From positions 21,443,189 through 21,507,188 of the forward strand of contig CM060186.1 of assembly GCA_030549335.1 (NCBI GenBank): a stretch of DNA of 64,000 nucleotides. Direction: 5' to 3'. Positions within the stretch are counted from its first letter, which is position 1; each line of letters starts with the position of its first letter. This document shows, one piece after another, positions 1 to 12,273 of this stretch. The notes beneath the pieces are model-generated. The model was given only the letters and a program-made list of their open reading frames with translations, was not told the DNA's origin and ran no database searches. This DNA comes from Pontederia crassipes (lineage: Eukaryota; Streptophyta; Magnoliopsida; Commelinales; Pontederiaceae). The position numbers and the translations under genes were made by a program.

Positions 1-565
1 ATTATATGAGAAGAAGTGATTATTTTCATAAATAGTTTGTAGGATTGATCTTATTTATTACATACCATAATTAGATAAATCTAAAGAGACCTAATTTGTG
101 TAGTTATTAAGGTGACTTGAGAAAGCCCCCTTAACATTAATTTTGTTTATTGCATCTTTTGATTAATTAAGTAAATTAAAAATTGAAAGGATTAATTTAT
201 TCTAATTATTCTTAAGATAGTAGTTAAAGCCTAAAATATTAGTTAGCTAAATTGGAAATTCACTTTGTTATTAATTCAACTAATTCTAAGTTGAAAAAAT
301 TCGTTACATTTTAGTAGTGATAATTAGGTGCCTTAACCATTAAATCATTATTTTTCTAAGTGATCATTTTCTTTATTTTTTTATTTTCTTTTTATTCACA
401 TCTGAAATCATATATTTTTTTAATTTCTCAATTAACAAAGTTCAAATAAAACTAAGTTATTAATCATTCTCACGAGAACGATAATTCTACTCATTCATTT
501 TATTACTTGAGCGACTAATACGCTCGTGCTTTCTTAATTTGCTATCAATCTTGCACGCATCAATA
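1..565 (+). mobile_element. Ty3/gypsy (Athila/Tat-like) LTR/leader remnant
   Basis: AT-rich sequence without an ORF. Near 502-517 it shares a 16-base string (attacttgagcgacta) with 17108-17123, and both are followed within about 50 bases by a 'cttgca' stretch. Plant Athila/Tat-type elements commonly have an 'acttgagcgacc...cacttgc' segment near the LTR end and primer-binding site, so this is probably the end of such an LTR. The left boundary lies outside the window. Family assignment is inference. Confidence 0.35.
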
Positions 566-584
566 TGCATGTAAATAATAATTC

Positions 585-1795
585 CTATTTAAAATATAAT
601 TTCTATTTTAGGAATAAATAAATAATTTAAAATAAATAATTCAATTGGAGTCAAATTAGGTTAATCATTCCTTTTTATAAATTTGGTTTGACTAAAATAA
701 ATAATATTTTCTATCTAATAGATAATATGCAAGTAAATAAAAATCCTATTTAAAATATGATTTGTTATTTTCAGAATTTAAAAATAATTTAAACTAAATA
801 ATTTAATTTGAGTCAAATTAAGATTAATCTGTCCTTTTTATTAATTTGAATATGATTAAAAGAAAATAAAAGTATCTTATAATAGTTTGTTATTTAAGGT
901 AATACAAATATTAAGATTAAATGTAAGAACATATTTTGATTAGAAGTAGATTGTTTTAGTATAACTAAAATGAATAATATTTTCTTTCTAAAAGATAATG
1001 TACAAGTAAAAAACTCCTTCTTAAAAGATAATTTCTTATTTTCAGAAATAAAAAATAAATCAATTTGATCAAATTAAGATTAATCTTTCCATTTTATCAA
1101 TTTGATTATGATTAAAATGAATTATTTTATTTCTAAAAGCTAATGCAAGTAAATAATAATATTTAAAATGTAATTTGTTATTTTCAAAATTAAAAATTAA
1201 TTTAAACGAAATAATTATATTTGAGTCGAATTGAGATTAATCATTCATTTTTAACAATTTGAGTATAGTGATAAGTAAAATTAATTACTTTTTAAAAAAT
1301 AATTTATTATTTTAGGAATTAAAAATAACTAAAAATATATTGTTAAATTTGGGTCAAATTAAGATAAATATTTTCTTTCTCAAAGGTTCCGTAACATTAT
1401 AATAAAATTAATAATATTTTCTAAATATAAAGAGTTATATTTGACATTAAAAAAATTTACTTTTATGAAATTAATATGATAAAATTAATTTTTTTAAAAA
1501 ATAATGGACAAGTATAATAAGAAGGTTATATTTGCTTCTTAAAAGATAATGTATAATTTTGGTAATAAAAAATAAATATTCAATTTGAGTATGATTAAAA
1601 TAAATAATCTTTTGTTTCTAAAAGGTAATGTACAAGTATAATAAAATATTATACTATTTCATTGTTAGAAAACATTGTTTTATTTCCAAAATTTAAAACA
1701 AAGAATTCAATTTGAGTCCAATGGTAATTAATATTTCCTTATGAAAGAAATAAAAATAAAAATAATAAACTAATTATATTTTTTAAAGTAATTAA
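585..1795. repeat. Degenerate AT-rich tandem repeat, roughly 130-240 bp spacing
   Basis: A module recurs at about 590, 750, 1015, 1160, 1290 and 1535. It reads 'tttaaaatataattt', then 'tattttcagaattaaaaa', then 'aatttgagtcaaattaagattaat', then 'gattaaaataaataatattttcttt'. Copies differ by many substitutions and indels. No ORF or transposon end is visible. It looks like an old satellite-like or internally repetitive element. Confidence 0.5.
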
Positions 1796-2335
1796 TTATT
1801 TAAGAAAAAAATTTAAGTAGAAGTTGATGTCTTGATAGATTTAAATTCGACTTTTGAACTTTTCAAGTTATCTATTTATCACATTTAAATGCTAATAAAT
1901 TAGTTTGATAAATAATATATTTTAATTATATACTATATATTTTTGTAAGATCCATCATTTGTTAGTTATTAATGTCGTCAATACAAACTTATTTATCTGA
2001 AAAATGGTTAGGGTATTGAGCATAGAAAGATAAACTTTTTAGATCTACATGGAACTCTTTGCAACGGAATTAATAGTTATAATGTCTCTGTTGTCATATT
2101 TTGCCCTCTTGGAATTGTTACTAACTTACTCGTATAGTTGTCTTCCAATTGTTTCATTGGAAAATTTCATTTAAACATAAAAAAGTAAAAATTCTTCGTA
2201 AAATATGAGTAAATCATGACAACTAAGGTTTGGAAACTAATAAAGGGCTAATCCGGGGATAACATCAATCAACATGTGAGTTTTGTGATAGATGTCAAAT
2301 TTTCGAATCCATCCTTTTGCCCTCGTTTTACGTTC

Positions 2336-2336
<1 letters not shown>
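1796..2336. other. AT-rich spacer, nothing recognised
   Basis: No coding signal, terminal inverted repeat or LTR feature was found in this stretch. Confidence 0.5.

Positions 2337-2398
<62 letters not shown>
2337..2398. repeat. (AG)31 microsatellite
   Basis: Uninterrupted AG dinucleotide run of 62 bases. Open frames through it (poly Glu-Arg or Ser-Leu) are artefacts of the repeat. Confidence 0.95.
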
Positions 2399-2401
<3 letters not shown>

Positions 2402-2932
2402 CCATGAAGGACTTTGCTTAGACCTACAGTATGGAGGACGTGATGAAGTTGCCATTGTGAGAGGTAAACAGATGCAGGTCTAAGCTAGGAGGGCTACAAG
2501 ACATGCAAGTGTTGCTTGAATAATGTGAAGAAAGTAATGTTCACACATAACGATCAAAAGTTGTCAACCCTTTATTATTTTATATGCATGCATGCATGCT
2601 CTTTGAATCTTTTCATAGCGTTGATCCGAGTTATGTCAAACAAAAAGTTCACATACTTCGTTTCCCCTTTTTATGATCTTTTTAGTCTGATAAAGGTCAA
2701 AACGAGTTGTAAAGTTTGATCATATGTCAGCAAAAGTGCAATGATCAAATAAATTAGTAACTAATTAATTTGCACAGAATTAATTACTTTATGCGTCGTG
2801 GCCACATTATGATCACCCGCATTTTGTTTTAATCCAAGATTCCAAAATACGATGCTTGTGGAATTAGAAGTCAGCTGACCTTTTTTTCATAAATATATGC
2901 AACACCCAGTCCAAGTTCAGTGTTTAAAAGAC

Positions 2933-2965
2933 CTCTCTCTCTCTCTCTCTCGCTCGCTCGCTCGC
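2933..2965. repeat. (CT)n(CGCT)n compound microsatellite
   Basis: A CT dinucleotide run passes directly into four-base CGCT units. Confidence 0.9.
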
Positions 2966-3941
2966 ACACATTAACTCATATGTTTCAGGCTTCTCGTGAA
3001 TGTATTGTATCTATAACAGTCATGTATCCAAGGTTCTGAGGGAACCACAGTACTCACGATTATATCTATCTAGATTTCGGCTAAGTTTCCCATGTGAGAT
3101 TTTTTTTGCATCACTTTATGCAATTAATAATTTATTATCATTTATCAAGTTGTTTTCGCATGCAATATGCATGCATTGCCCTAGTTATATCCCTTTGACA
3201 AAATTGCGGACTGCAGCACTATCCCTTTCATCTTAGATCGAGTTGATGGCTACTTGTGCCAACAAGTTGCATGATAACTATTATCTGCATGCATGCATGG
3301 GACTAGTTATTGTTGCACGCTTGCTGCGACTTGTTGTCACAATAGACACCATGCACTTCAACTTCGATAATTAAATTGTCTAAGTATCGGCTCTTAGTAA
3401 GCATATTCATAAATTGTTTTTGCTAGGTACTACAATTCTTTGTATCTAATATAAAATTATTTGTTTATTTTTCCTGTATTATATATCGTAAAAGATTTAG
3501 GTAACATATATTGCCTTAAGTTTCACATACGGAGTTCTTAATTTGTCCTTATTATTATGTATTTAAAATTTTCATTAGCCCTGTATGTGAGAAGGATAGA
3601 TACACCAGTAATCTCAGCTCTTACTCGGTTGTATGAGTTATTCCATTAATTGCTTAGCTCCAACATATATGCAGTGCTCTTATAAATTAAAGAACAATAC
3701 ATGACGCTGAAATAAACAAAAAAAACTTTGTTAGGCCGAGGCCCGAGGATGTTAAACGGATGGATAAAAGTTATTACTAATAAAATTTAAGTGTCATAAG
3801 TTTAGTAGTTTATCGTTTTGACTAATGATCATTATTTACTACAACAATTAATTCACAATAAAATTTGGTTGCATACTAAAGAATAGAGAGGGCATCCATA
3901 ATTACTGGATCAACAAACGAAATAAAAAGGTTCGATTTTGA

Positions 3942-3953
3942 TACGTACGTACG

Positions 3954-3985
<32 letters not shown>
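3942..3985. repeat. (TACG)n(TACA)n(TA)n compound microsatellite
   Basis: Consecutive TACG, TACA and TA units are visible directly. Confidence 0.9.
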
Positions 3986-4562
3986 ATACGATTTTACGAA
4001 AATAAATAATGCAACGTGTCATGTGCATTATACCGGATTATTTTTCCTTTTAAAAAGAGCGTCCATTTAATAACGTCAAACTCGATCGATAAGATCTTTT
4101 AGTTACGATAACATAATATCTTACTGTAACAACAGTTGATCGATGATGATATTTTATTTTCAGTGACAACCATATATTTCTGATGTTAAGTACGTGCACG
4201 TTGCAACAGATCAATGTCAACAAGCAGAAAAAGTGCCAAAAGCCAGCCGAAAAAGAAATGCTTAAAACCCTAAAGAAAAAAAAGAAAGTAGCAACAGAGA
4301 AATGAAACCGCGCATGCATGATCGTAGAAAAGGCGGCATGGTCTTCTCTTTTCATTGAAGGCTCACGGAAAGTCTCGTCCGACGCTGACATTTGTTTGCA
4401 TGTGTCGTCCTACAAATATGGCTTCTGGGGTGCAGCCAACGCACCACACCATTCCAAAGCTTCTCTCCTCACCTTCTCTTTGTGCACGTAGTATTCCACA
4501 ATTGAAACAACGCACAAGCTTTCTTTCAAGTTCTTTCTTTAAGCGCACTACAGACTCAAGCC

Positions 4563-5108
4563 ATGACGACCAACGGAGCCACTCTCGTCGTGTCCTACGC
4601 CGCCAACAGCTTCAACATTAAGCCCCTGAAGATCTCCATGGGGAGGCTTCAGCCGACCCTGTCGGACTTCTCCTTCGTTCTGAGGAAGGAGGAGGAGGAG
4701 GAGGAAGCCGAGCAGCTGGTGGAGGACGCCAAGTGCGAGTGCTGCGGCATGTCGGAGGAGTGCACGCCCGAGTACATCGGCCGGGTGCGCGGGGAGTTCG
4801 CCGGGCGGTGGATATGCGGACTGTGCTCGGAGGCCGTCAAGGGAGAGATGCACAAGAACGGGGGAGGCCTGCGGGATGCCCTGGACGCACACATGGCCAT
4901 CTGCGTCCGGTTCAACAGGCTCGGGAGGACGCACCCGGCGCTGTTTCAGGCCGAGGACATGAAGCAGATCCTGAGGAAGTCATCCCTGGCGCGCGCCAAG
5001 TCCAGCAGCCCCAGAGACAGGAGCAACAACAAGGAGGGCGCCATAACGAGGAGCCATAGCTGCATTCCGTCCATGACAACTCAAGTCTCCGTAGATTCTG
5101 CACAATAA
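4563..5108 (+). CDS. DUF1677 family protein (181 aa)
   Basis: Complete single-exon frame. The ATG at 4563 is in good plant context (agccATGac) and the stop TAA is at 5106. The protein carries the plant-specific DUF1677 signature: a cysteine cluster (C58, C60, C61, C67) followed by Y-I-G-R-V, then F-x-G-R-W and C-G-L-C (C85, C88), then E-A-V. The spacing suggests a small metal-binding fold. The family has no firmly assigned biochemical role. The N-terminus holds an acidic run, E43-E48. The C-terminal third (residues 139-181) is basic and Ser-rich and probably disordered. No signal peptide or membrane segment is seen. Coding GC is far above the flanks, especially at third positions, as in many monocot genes. 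M26 is an alternative start, but M1 gives the usual family length. Long antisense frames across the gene are shadows. Confidence 0.9.
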   Translation: MTTNGATLVVSYAANSFNIKPLKISMGRLQPTLSDFSFVLRKEEEEEEAEQLVEDAKCECCGMSEECTPEYIGRVRGEFAGRWICGLCSEAVKGEMHKNGGGLRDALDAHMAICVRFNRLGRTHPALFQAEDMKQILRKSSLARAKSSSPRDRSNNKEGAITRSHSCIPSMTTQVSVDSAQ

Positions 5109-7064
5109 GAGACGATCAATCTTTTTACGTACATTTGATAGGTCTGCCTCTCTTAGACTTGGTCTTTATGTAGTTCACATGTTCAAGTGGGAAGAACTTG
5201 AGCTGATCTGAAATTCGAAATTTGCTTCTTTTTGCGTTTGCTTCGAATCAGATCCAATCTGCTCTAACTATATGAACAGAATTGTTTCTTGATCCTTTTC
5301 CTTGTGCGTTTCTCTTATTTGTTCCATCATTCCTCTTTTTCAACTTATGGGAAATTAATCTAAGGACTGAAAATGAAGAACCAAAGTCATAAATTAATCA
5401 TAATTGTTGAAACTGCGTGTACATGGTTTTGGTTCCTGTAAAAGTTCCATTACTCTTGATAATACCATCCCGCCGCAATAACCTTCTTACTGAAATATCT
5501 GAGGTTGGATATTTCAATTAAGTACTGCAAGTAATTGTGCAATTAATCTAACTATGTAGTTCACATTTTCTTTTTCTCATCTGTTCCCCTTTTCTAAACC
5601 AGTTCGGTCGGAACTAGCCAGGTTGACCCGGGACGAAATATCTAATTTAGCTTAAGTTAATTGCAACAAAAAAGGTAACTAGCCACTCTGACATTTTATA
5701 TATTACTTTTTGAAAATCAAAAGAGATCACCCAAAAGAATCTTCTTGATTGATCTTTCAATTTATTTTAGATCCTTATTTTTATCACAATATTTAAAAGT
5801 TTTAAATAGTAATTTAATATTATAACAATCAAAATTTAATTATATGAAATATAAGTTTTGTTGTCTAATGAAAGTAAATTAAATCATAAAAATCTCTTAT
5901 ATATAAATAATAAAAGAAGAGAATGTAAGAAAAATAAAAATGTACAAACAAAAAATATGGGACCATGCGCTTTTATGATTTATGCTGGATTGGATCTTTT
6001 AGAAAGGAAACGTGATGGATCTAGCTCCTATGATGGTAAGTTTCCAAATAACAAATTATGTTTCATATGCAGAACAGAAGGTTACATTCAATGGGAATTT
6101 ACTGGTAAAGAAAAAAAAGATTTAAGGAAAAAGTAAACAAGAGCAAAGATTAAAGAACTAAGATAGTGAACAAAGAATCATTTGTCATTAGTTTTGGTGA
6201 GATTAGTTGACTTCTCCTACCTTATGTATTCATCACTTTTAGATTCACTTTTATGATTCAGTCTGTTATATATTTTGAAGATATCTTTTGACAAATTGTT
6301 ATGCATTTGAAAAGCATTATAAGCTATGGATTGATTGTATAAAATTCAATTCCATTTCATTTGAGTGAATGATTAATGTGATTCATTTTCTGATATATGA
6401 GATACAATTGTTATGATGAATCATTCCTACAAGAATGAACTAAAATGGAACTAAGTGGCATATGAAGATAAGTTCTATATCTTGAGAAATCGTAATGAAA
6501 ATCACTTTTATAATTCATAGGGGTCACCTTTATAATTCGCCTATCAACTATACTAATTGATCATTTAGTAATCCATGTGTTCATATAAGAATGTTGCATA
6601 TTCATACATATGTTTAATATGTGTGAAATGTTGTTTATTATTTGAGATGCTTCTAATTAAAATGTTGCATGCATTAGTTTCAACTCGATGACTCAACTTT
6701 GTATCTTGTAAAGGATGTAAAATTTAAAGAATATTTTGTATGCTCTAAATGATCAAAATAAAGATACATATATAATTCTAGTATCATTCCTTATGCTATA
6801 TAAAGATATTATAACACATTTCACAATTTTATTTGATCGTCCATAAAAAGTCAGTACAAACTTTGAATTTAAACTAAAGTTAAAATCGGGGTCGTGATTT
6901 AAGAATCACTTGAAAAAGGAAAAAATGTGCCTGGAAGAAATGCCACAAAAATAGAGTCAACTTAGTATTCTAATGATTAATTTTACATGTTTCAAAGACT
7001 GATATTCTAGCATGACAAGCGATGTTCATGAGTCATTACATGTTGAAGGTCGCTACAACTCATG
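5109..7064. other. Intergenic region downstream of the DUF1677 gene
   Basis: Contains the presumed 3' UTR and then AT-rich DNA. The only coding-like trace is at about 5858-6136, listed separately. Confidence 0.4.
5858..6136 (+). pseudogene. Possible retrotransposon gag zinc-knuckle remnant
   Basis: A 92-codon frame, lysine-rich. It contains C-F-I-C-x4-G-Y-x-x-x-x-F, which resembles a degraded CX2CX4HX4C gag knuckle in which the His and last Cys are lost. There are no flanking gag or protease motifs. It could equally be a chance frame. Confidence 0.2.
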
Positions 7065-9228
7065 TGTAACGACTTGGACTTTCAAAAAATAAATAAAAGA
7101 TATTTATTTTAATTTAATGGATCTGAAAATTCCTATCATAATATTTTGGATTTAATTAATTCCAAAATTGATGGAAAATTATGAGATAAGTTGGAAATAT
7201 ATGATGGAATTTGAAAAGAGATAGAATTGCTATGGAGATAAAAATGGGATTAATAGGTAAATTTGGATTTAAATAAATCTGGGAAATTATGAATTGATTA
7301 ATCATTGATGGATGACTAAGATTAATTATAAAAGAGTCCAAGGCTTAACAGAATTGAAAATCTTAACTTGCACTATAAATAAACATCAAAGGGGTGACTG
7401 GAAACCCTCTTTGGCTAAACAGAAATTTTGCACCATGAGCCTCTCTTTTTTTCTCATTTGCACGTGAATCGAGGCATCTCGAGAGCACGCGGTAGCTGAT
7501 TTCGAAGCCGGCATATAGGAGAAGAACTTTCAAGTGGTGGTCGTGAGTTTCGAGATGTGGACAGAGAGAAATCACCGTCCAAAGATCGGCATTTGTGCAA
7601 TTTTCTAGAGAAGGGGGATTATAGTTGGTTTTCCAGCCAACTTTAGGTATATAGGAAAAATTTCTATGTCATCGGTTTACTGCAACATGAAACTCTATTC
7701 TCCTCTCCTTTGTACTAGAAATTCATTGATATATTGTATGCTTAGTTTGGACATCGTATGGAAGAACTATGATGGTCGAAAAATCATGTCGGAACACGTT
7801 TTCCCGCCGACAACCGAACCCAGCCTGGGTTTCGGCCAATACGACCCGGATTGAGGCCGACACGGCCCGGGTTCTAGTAATCTCGGCCCAAGTTCCCTGT
7901 TGAGAGGGTTTTCGGCTATTCCGAGCACAACCCGTGTTCTACTTGATGCGGGACGGGTTCCACCTGACGGGACGGAATCTGAGGACAGAAAACCTATTTT
8001 TGGATATTTTATAATGGATAATTGAATACTTATTATAGTTTATAATTTTTTATCATCCTAATCATATCATAAACAGACATCATATCTTTCATATTTGATT
8101 TGAGATTATTGTTATTGTTATTCCATCAAATCATGTTAGCCCTTATAATACTGATCCGGTAGTTTTTCCCTTATTGTGTCCTTGTTTAACCTAAACTAAA
8201 ATTGTTAAAGATAGGCCTATTATGTAAATAAGACAAAGATGAAAACTGTTGGATTCTCATATTCTCCGATTGTCTCTAAGCCCCTTTGGTCTATTATTGT
8301 TATAGTATTGTATGGAACAGATAGTATATCTAAAGGTTTGAGACGTCATCCTTTATGAAAGCTATAGCTGTCATGTGATAGCCATGGTCCCCCGCCATCA
8401 CGAAATTATTATTTAGCGCTGTTATTGGAGGACGACTTACCGTGCTTTGATCTCTCACTGGTCTACATGAAAGAGACATAGAGTTTCTCATAATTGTCCG
8501 AGCGCTCCATATTGAATTGGATAACACCAAAGATTGAATTAAAATTGAATTGAATCATCATCATTCGGATTTTGGCGTTGACTAACATGGCCTCCGTCTA
8601 TTGAATCAAATACAAATTGTTATTGACTGATGATCATTAATATAGATAATTGAATTAAAAATTATTAAATTGGGTAGTGCCATAGTGATAAGGCATAATG
8701 GAATATTGTTAAATTGTTAAGTAATATTGATTGGTCTTTTGACCTCTTTCCTGATCCTCTACATTGACTTATGACTATATTGATATATTGATTATTGAGT
8801 TCCTATTATATTGTTATATCCAATGCTTTATTAATTATTGTATCGTATTATTATCTTTTTTATTGAGCACTGTTGATTTATTAATTATTGTTATGGTTAG
8901 ACCCTATGTACTGAGTATTTTTATACTCATGGGTCTTTCTCTCCATCTAGAGAATGCTGATGCAGGTGGTCAGGCTCACAGAGATGTTGCACATGGTGTA
9001 GGATTATGTCCTACTAGATTATTGAATTAGTTATTATTTTTTGCATTTTTAGTATTGTTGAGTCATGAACGTTTTCAGCTCCTTGACATTATAGATTGTT
9101 AAATGTTCCTATTATTATTTTTGCATTTTATAAAATTTATTTTTTGCAAAATTATTTTATATAGAATTGTGTAGCGCATTTAGGACGATTCTGAGCACGT
9201 GAAAGTCACATGAGTCTCGGGGCATTAA
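7065..9228 (+). mobile_element. Solo LTR of a Ty3/gypsy (Tekay/Del-like) element
   Basis: It begins TGTAACGAC, ends at GGGGCATTAA (family ends are usually GGGGCGTTACA) and is flanked by a perfect 5-bp duplication, TCATG, at 7060-7064 and 9229-9233. A TATA box (cactataaata) lies near 7370. A GC-rich segment with CCCGG blocks (7800-7980) follows, then a 'tactcatgggtctt...gatgcaggtggtc' segment near 8925-8975 that resembles the distal part of Tekay-type LTRs. No internal gag-pol follows, so this is a solo LTR left by LTR-LTR recombination. Element class is inferred from LTR style. Confidence 0.75.
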
Positions 9229-9233
9229 TCATG

Positions 9234-9961
9234 ACTCTGGCAAAAAAGTTGATATGAAGACTAGAGAAATCATGGGTCAAGAAATTAGAAGCATGGTCCT
9301 TATATGCCAATTTCATGATTCAATACTTAAAAACCATAAGCATGTCAGCAAGATCGAAGAAGGGCATTAGATTTGTAGCATATCGTGAAAATCATATTGC
9401 AACCCATTATAAAAATATTTCATAAGTCTAATTCAGAATTACAACACCAACAAAAGTTAAAAAATGAGGATTATAAAGTAACGGGTCATGACTATTGTGT
9501 AAAGGTAGAGGAAGAGATTAACCAAAATTGAAGGACCGAATATCCAAGGTTCATTACAAACATATCACTAGTATGAATTATATAAGTTGTTGATTTCAAC
9601 CTGAATCCACCCAAGGTCATCACGAGCTATGAATTTATTTGCCTATTTCAATTTACTTTTATTAGTCATTACTAGATTGCATGAGGCATCACAAACACAT
9701 GTTTTGGAAAGTCAAATATCTTAAGGAAGAATTTTGATTTTTTTTCACAAGTATTCCTACACTAGTCACACGTTTTAGGGATCAATTAGAGATATATTAT
9801 GATTGAAATCAAGGAATTCGAGTAGGGATAAACTCGATAAGTTAATTAACTCTAAAATTTTCTTATTGTGAAATGATAAAAATTTTAAACTCTTTAAAAT
9901 GTACGGAAATCTAAATCCTTATAAATATAGATTCCCTATAGCCAAACATGGAGCCAGTAAA
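9234..9961. other. AT-rich spacer, nothing recognised
   Basis: Lies between the solo LTR and the minus-strand LTR element. No coding motif or repeat end was found. Confidence 0.4.
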
Positions 9962-10421
9962 TGTCACGAGGCATTAGATGAAAGAGCACTTAGACAAAAC
10001 TATTTTGAGTTAGCAATAAAAATTTTATGGTCGAGACGACTTTCTAAGGGTCGCCCTTATAGACTTTTAATTACGGACATGACGAGAGTGTTCAACGAGT
10101 CATCATGGGATTGTGGCACTAGTGTGTTGAGGCACCAATGTGAGTGCCTGACATCTGAACATTCGAAAAATCATGGGGCACTTAGAAGGGACCGATGTAG
10201 GTTTTCATCCCACACTTAAGACCAGATACTAGAATTAGAAAGCTTGCTTGTATTACATATATAGAAATATAAAATACATATGGGTTTAAGAAGGTACTAG
10301 TGGGCTCCTCCCTAATATACTGTAGTGGAAGGAGTGTCAATACAAAAGTGGAAATGTAAGATATTAATGCTCTATGGGTAACTTGACCATTCATAAGGAT
10401 GCAAGATTATGCCTCATGACA
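9962..10421 (-). repeat. 3' LTR of the minus-strand LTR element
   Basis: Starts TGTCACGAGG and ends CCTCATGACA on the plus strand. It aligns over most of its length with 12274-12735. For example, 'gtcgagacgac' and 'catatgggtttaagaaggtactagtg' have close counterparts in the other copy. Confidence 0.65.
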
Positions 10422-10432
10422 TTCTCCCCCAC
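10422..10432 (-). other. Polypurine tract of the minus-strand LTR element
   Basis: On the minus strand the sequence ggtgggggagaa directly abuts the LTR. This is the typical position and composition of a plus-strand priming site. Confidence 0.6.
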
Positions 10433-11775
10433 CAAAATCGACGATGCCCCCGATGCCATTGTCCAAACTTCTTTAGGACTTTGCTTGTCCAATTGGAGTT
10501 CCCCTTCTTGACTTCTACTTCATCACCATCACGCAGCTCTATAAATGTCCACGTCATTTCGAAACTCACTGAAGATTCCTTTATTAGGCTTGCTTCGCTG
10601 AGTGATCCTTCCTCCAATTCGAGATTGTCACTTGTGCAGTACCAACGGAGTCCACAAATGTGAGCGATTTGACTTCATCAAGAAATTATCCATCCATCAA
10701 GTTTTTGTTGGCTTCAACTTTTCTAAACTTGCGTAGTGTCAACTCTTCTTGGGGGAGAAACAACTCTTGAATGACTTTATGAGCAGATCAGAGAAAGAGT
10801 TGCTTTGGGTTAACGACAAGAGCGCATGAGAGTCTTATCATTTGACATATATAATTCGACTCGATGTCTCCATGCTACAGATGGTTGCCACATGGAGTCA
10901 CCCATCCGTCAAATGTGGCGCATAGAACCATCTCACCTTTGATGACCATTTGAGATTTTGATGATTCGAGGAAGAGCAAACTACTTCGATGGGACACCTT
11001 AGAACTTATTTGCTTCAAGTCGTTGGTGGGAGTAACGAGAGTCCTCCCACGTTCGTTGTGGACTTGACTCGATCCTCTTGACATAGGTCTGACCATTGCA
11101 AGTTTTTTTGGGATGTGCCTTCTTTTGATACTGGAACCTCTCATAAAGCTTCAACGACACCTTTGGGCCATGGATGGGGCGATGTCATTGCGAAGATGAT
11201 GCACCTTTGATGCTTGTCCATCTCGGTTGGACAAAAGTGATATCATTTTGCTTGTCGATAATGATTATATGCACTCTTCACATACTTGCCCACACTCCCA
11301 TGAGAGAGTAGATATTTTGGATCTTCATTGACCCATGGGGATGCTCGTGAAGATGCTCCACTTAATGACAAGCGGATTGGTATTAGAGAACTCGTGGTGA
11401 GAGTTTCCAACTTCACCTCCATCTCCATTCGAAAGGACAACGTTAGGGACTTGTCTTTCAAATCTTGGACTTCGACCTTGGAGGCTGCTTCGCCTGCTCG
11501 AGTTATTATCGAGGGGAAGGCAGATCTTCCTTCGGTTGGCGGGGGTTCTCTAAATGCTCAACACTGAGACCATTTGCCATATTGGTCATTGTAGTTGAGT
11601 TGTCAGTTTGTGTTGGCATTAGCAGGCTCATTCCAGCTCTCGATAGGTGACTTTACGCCGTTTGCAAGAAGACACTTGATGAGGTAGGTTGGGCTGATAG
11701 CTTTGCAAGATGCTTGCGAATATTGTTCCATAGCCAAAAGAGACACTGAACCTTAATGTTTGACATTGGGTTGCT

Positions 11776-12195
11776 CGACTAGGCATGCAATGTGATGCCA
11801 TGAAATGTTGAGTAGCGCCAGATTGTCATGGTTGGACATGACAATAGTCTCTGAATATGACACGCGTACTTCGAGTTACACGACTAGGTGTGTAATGCAA
11901 TCTCGTGATATGAGCGATGCAAGACCATCATGATTGGGCATGAGGACACTCTTATTGACGTAGCATGACACTTTAAGATTGATGATTCGCTCGAGTGAAT
12001 GATGCATGATCGTACCAATTAGACAGGACGATTGATCCATCATGATAGTGCATGACAAACTTTTCTTGGTGCAACACAGGCGCATGATGAACTTGCTCCG
12101 GGCACGACTGGGCGACGAAGCTTGCCAATAATTCTTCATTGGCATCCACAATCATGAATTATTGCACCAGTGTATTCGGGCATAATAGGGGGTTT
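11776..12195. repeat. About 105-bp degenerate tandem repeat in the element leader
   Basis: Units start at about 11776 (cgactaggcatgcaatg), 11881 (cgactaggtgtgtaatg), 11988 (cgctcgagtgaatgatg) and probably 12098 (cgactgggcgacg). Each is followed by a 'catgattgggcatgag'-like block. On the element's strand this lies just after the primer-binding site. Confidence 0.5.
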
Positions 12196-12260
12196 ACGAG
12201 TGAAAGCACTTTTTTCTACACAAGGGCACATCATCACATGGATCCGAGCATGATGAACTA

Positions 12261-12271
12261 CTCTGATATCA
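12261..12271 (-). other. Primer-binding site, tRNA-iMet type
   Basis: Minus-strand TGATATCAGAG differs by one base from TGGTATCAGAG, the complement of the plant initiator tRNA-Met 3' end. It lies two bases from the LTR end. Confidence 0.6.
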
Positions 12272-12273
12272 CT

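Larger units (their letters stand above)
2399..4562. other. Intergenic region upstream of the DUF1677 gene
   Basis: No gene seen. It holds the CT/CGCT and TACG/AT microsatellites and repeated CATGCATG palindromes (about 2585, 3170, 3287 and 4312). Such palindromes match RY-type B3-domain binding sites but also arise by chance in AT-rich DNA. A weak TATA-like 'acaaatatgg' sits at about 4412, some 150 bp before the DUF1677 start. No transcription start can be fixed from sequence alone. Confidence 0.4.

Noticed and set aside
2292..2483. Open frames across the AG microsatellite
   Set aside because: Dinucleotide runs have no stops in several frames; peptide is Arg-Glu or Ser-Leu repeat.
4548..5103. 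Antisense and shifted frames of 60-128 codons over the DUF1677 gene
   Set aside because: They are shadows of a GC-rich coding region and have no recognisable motif.
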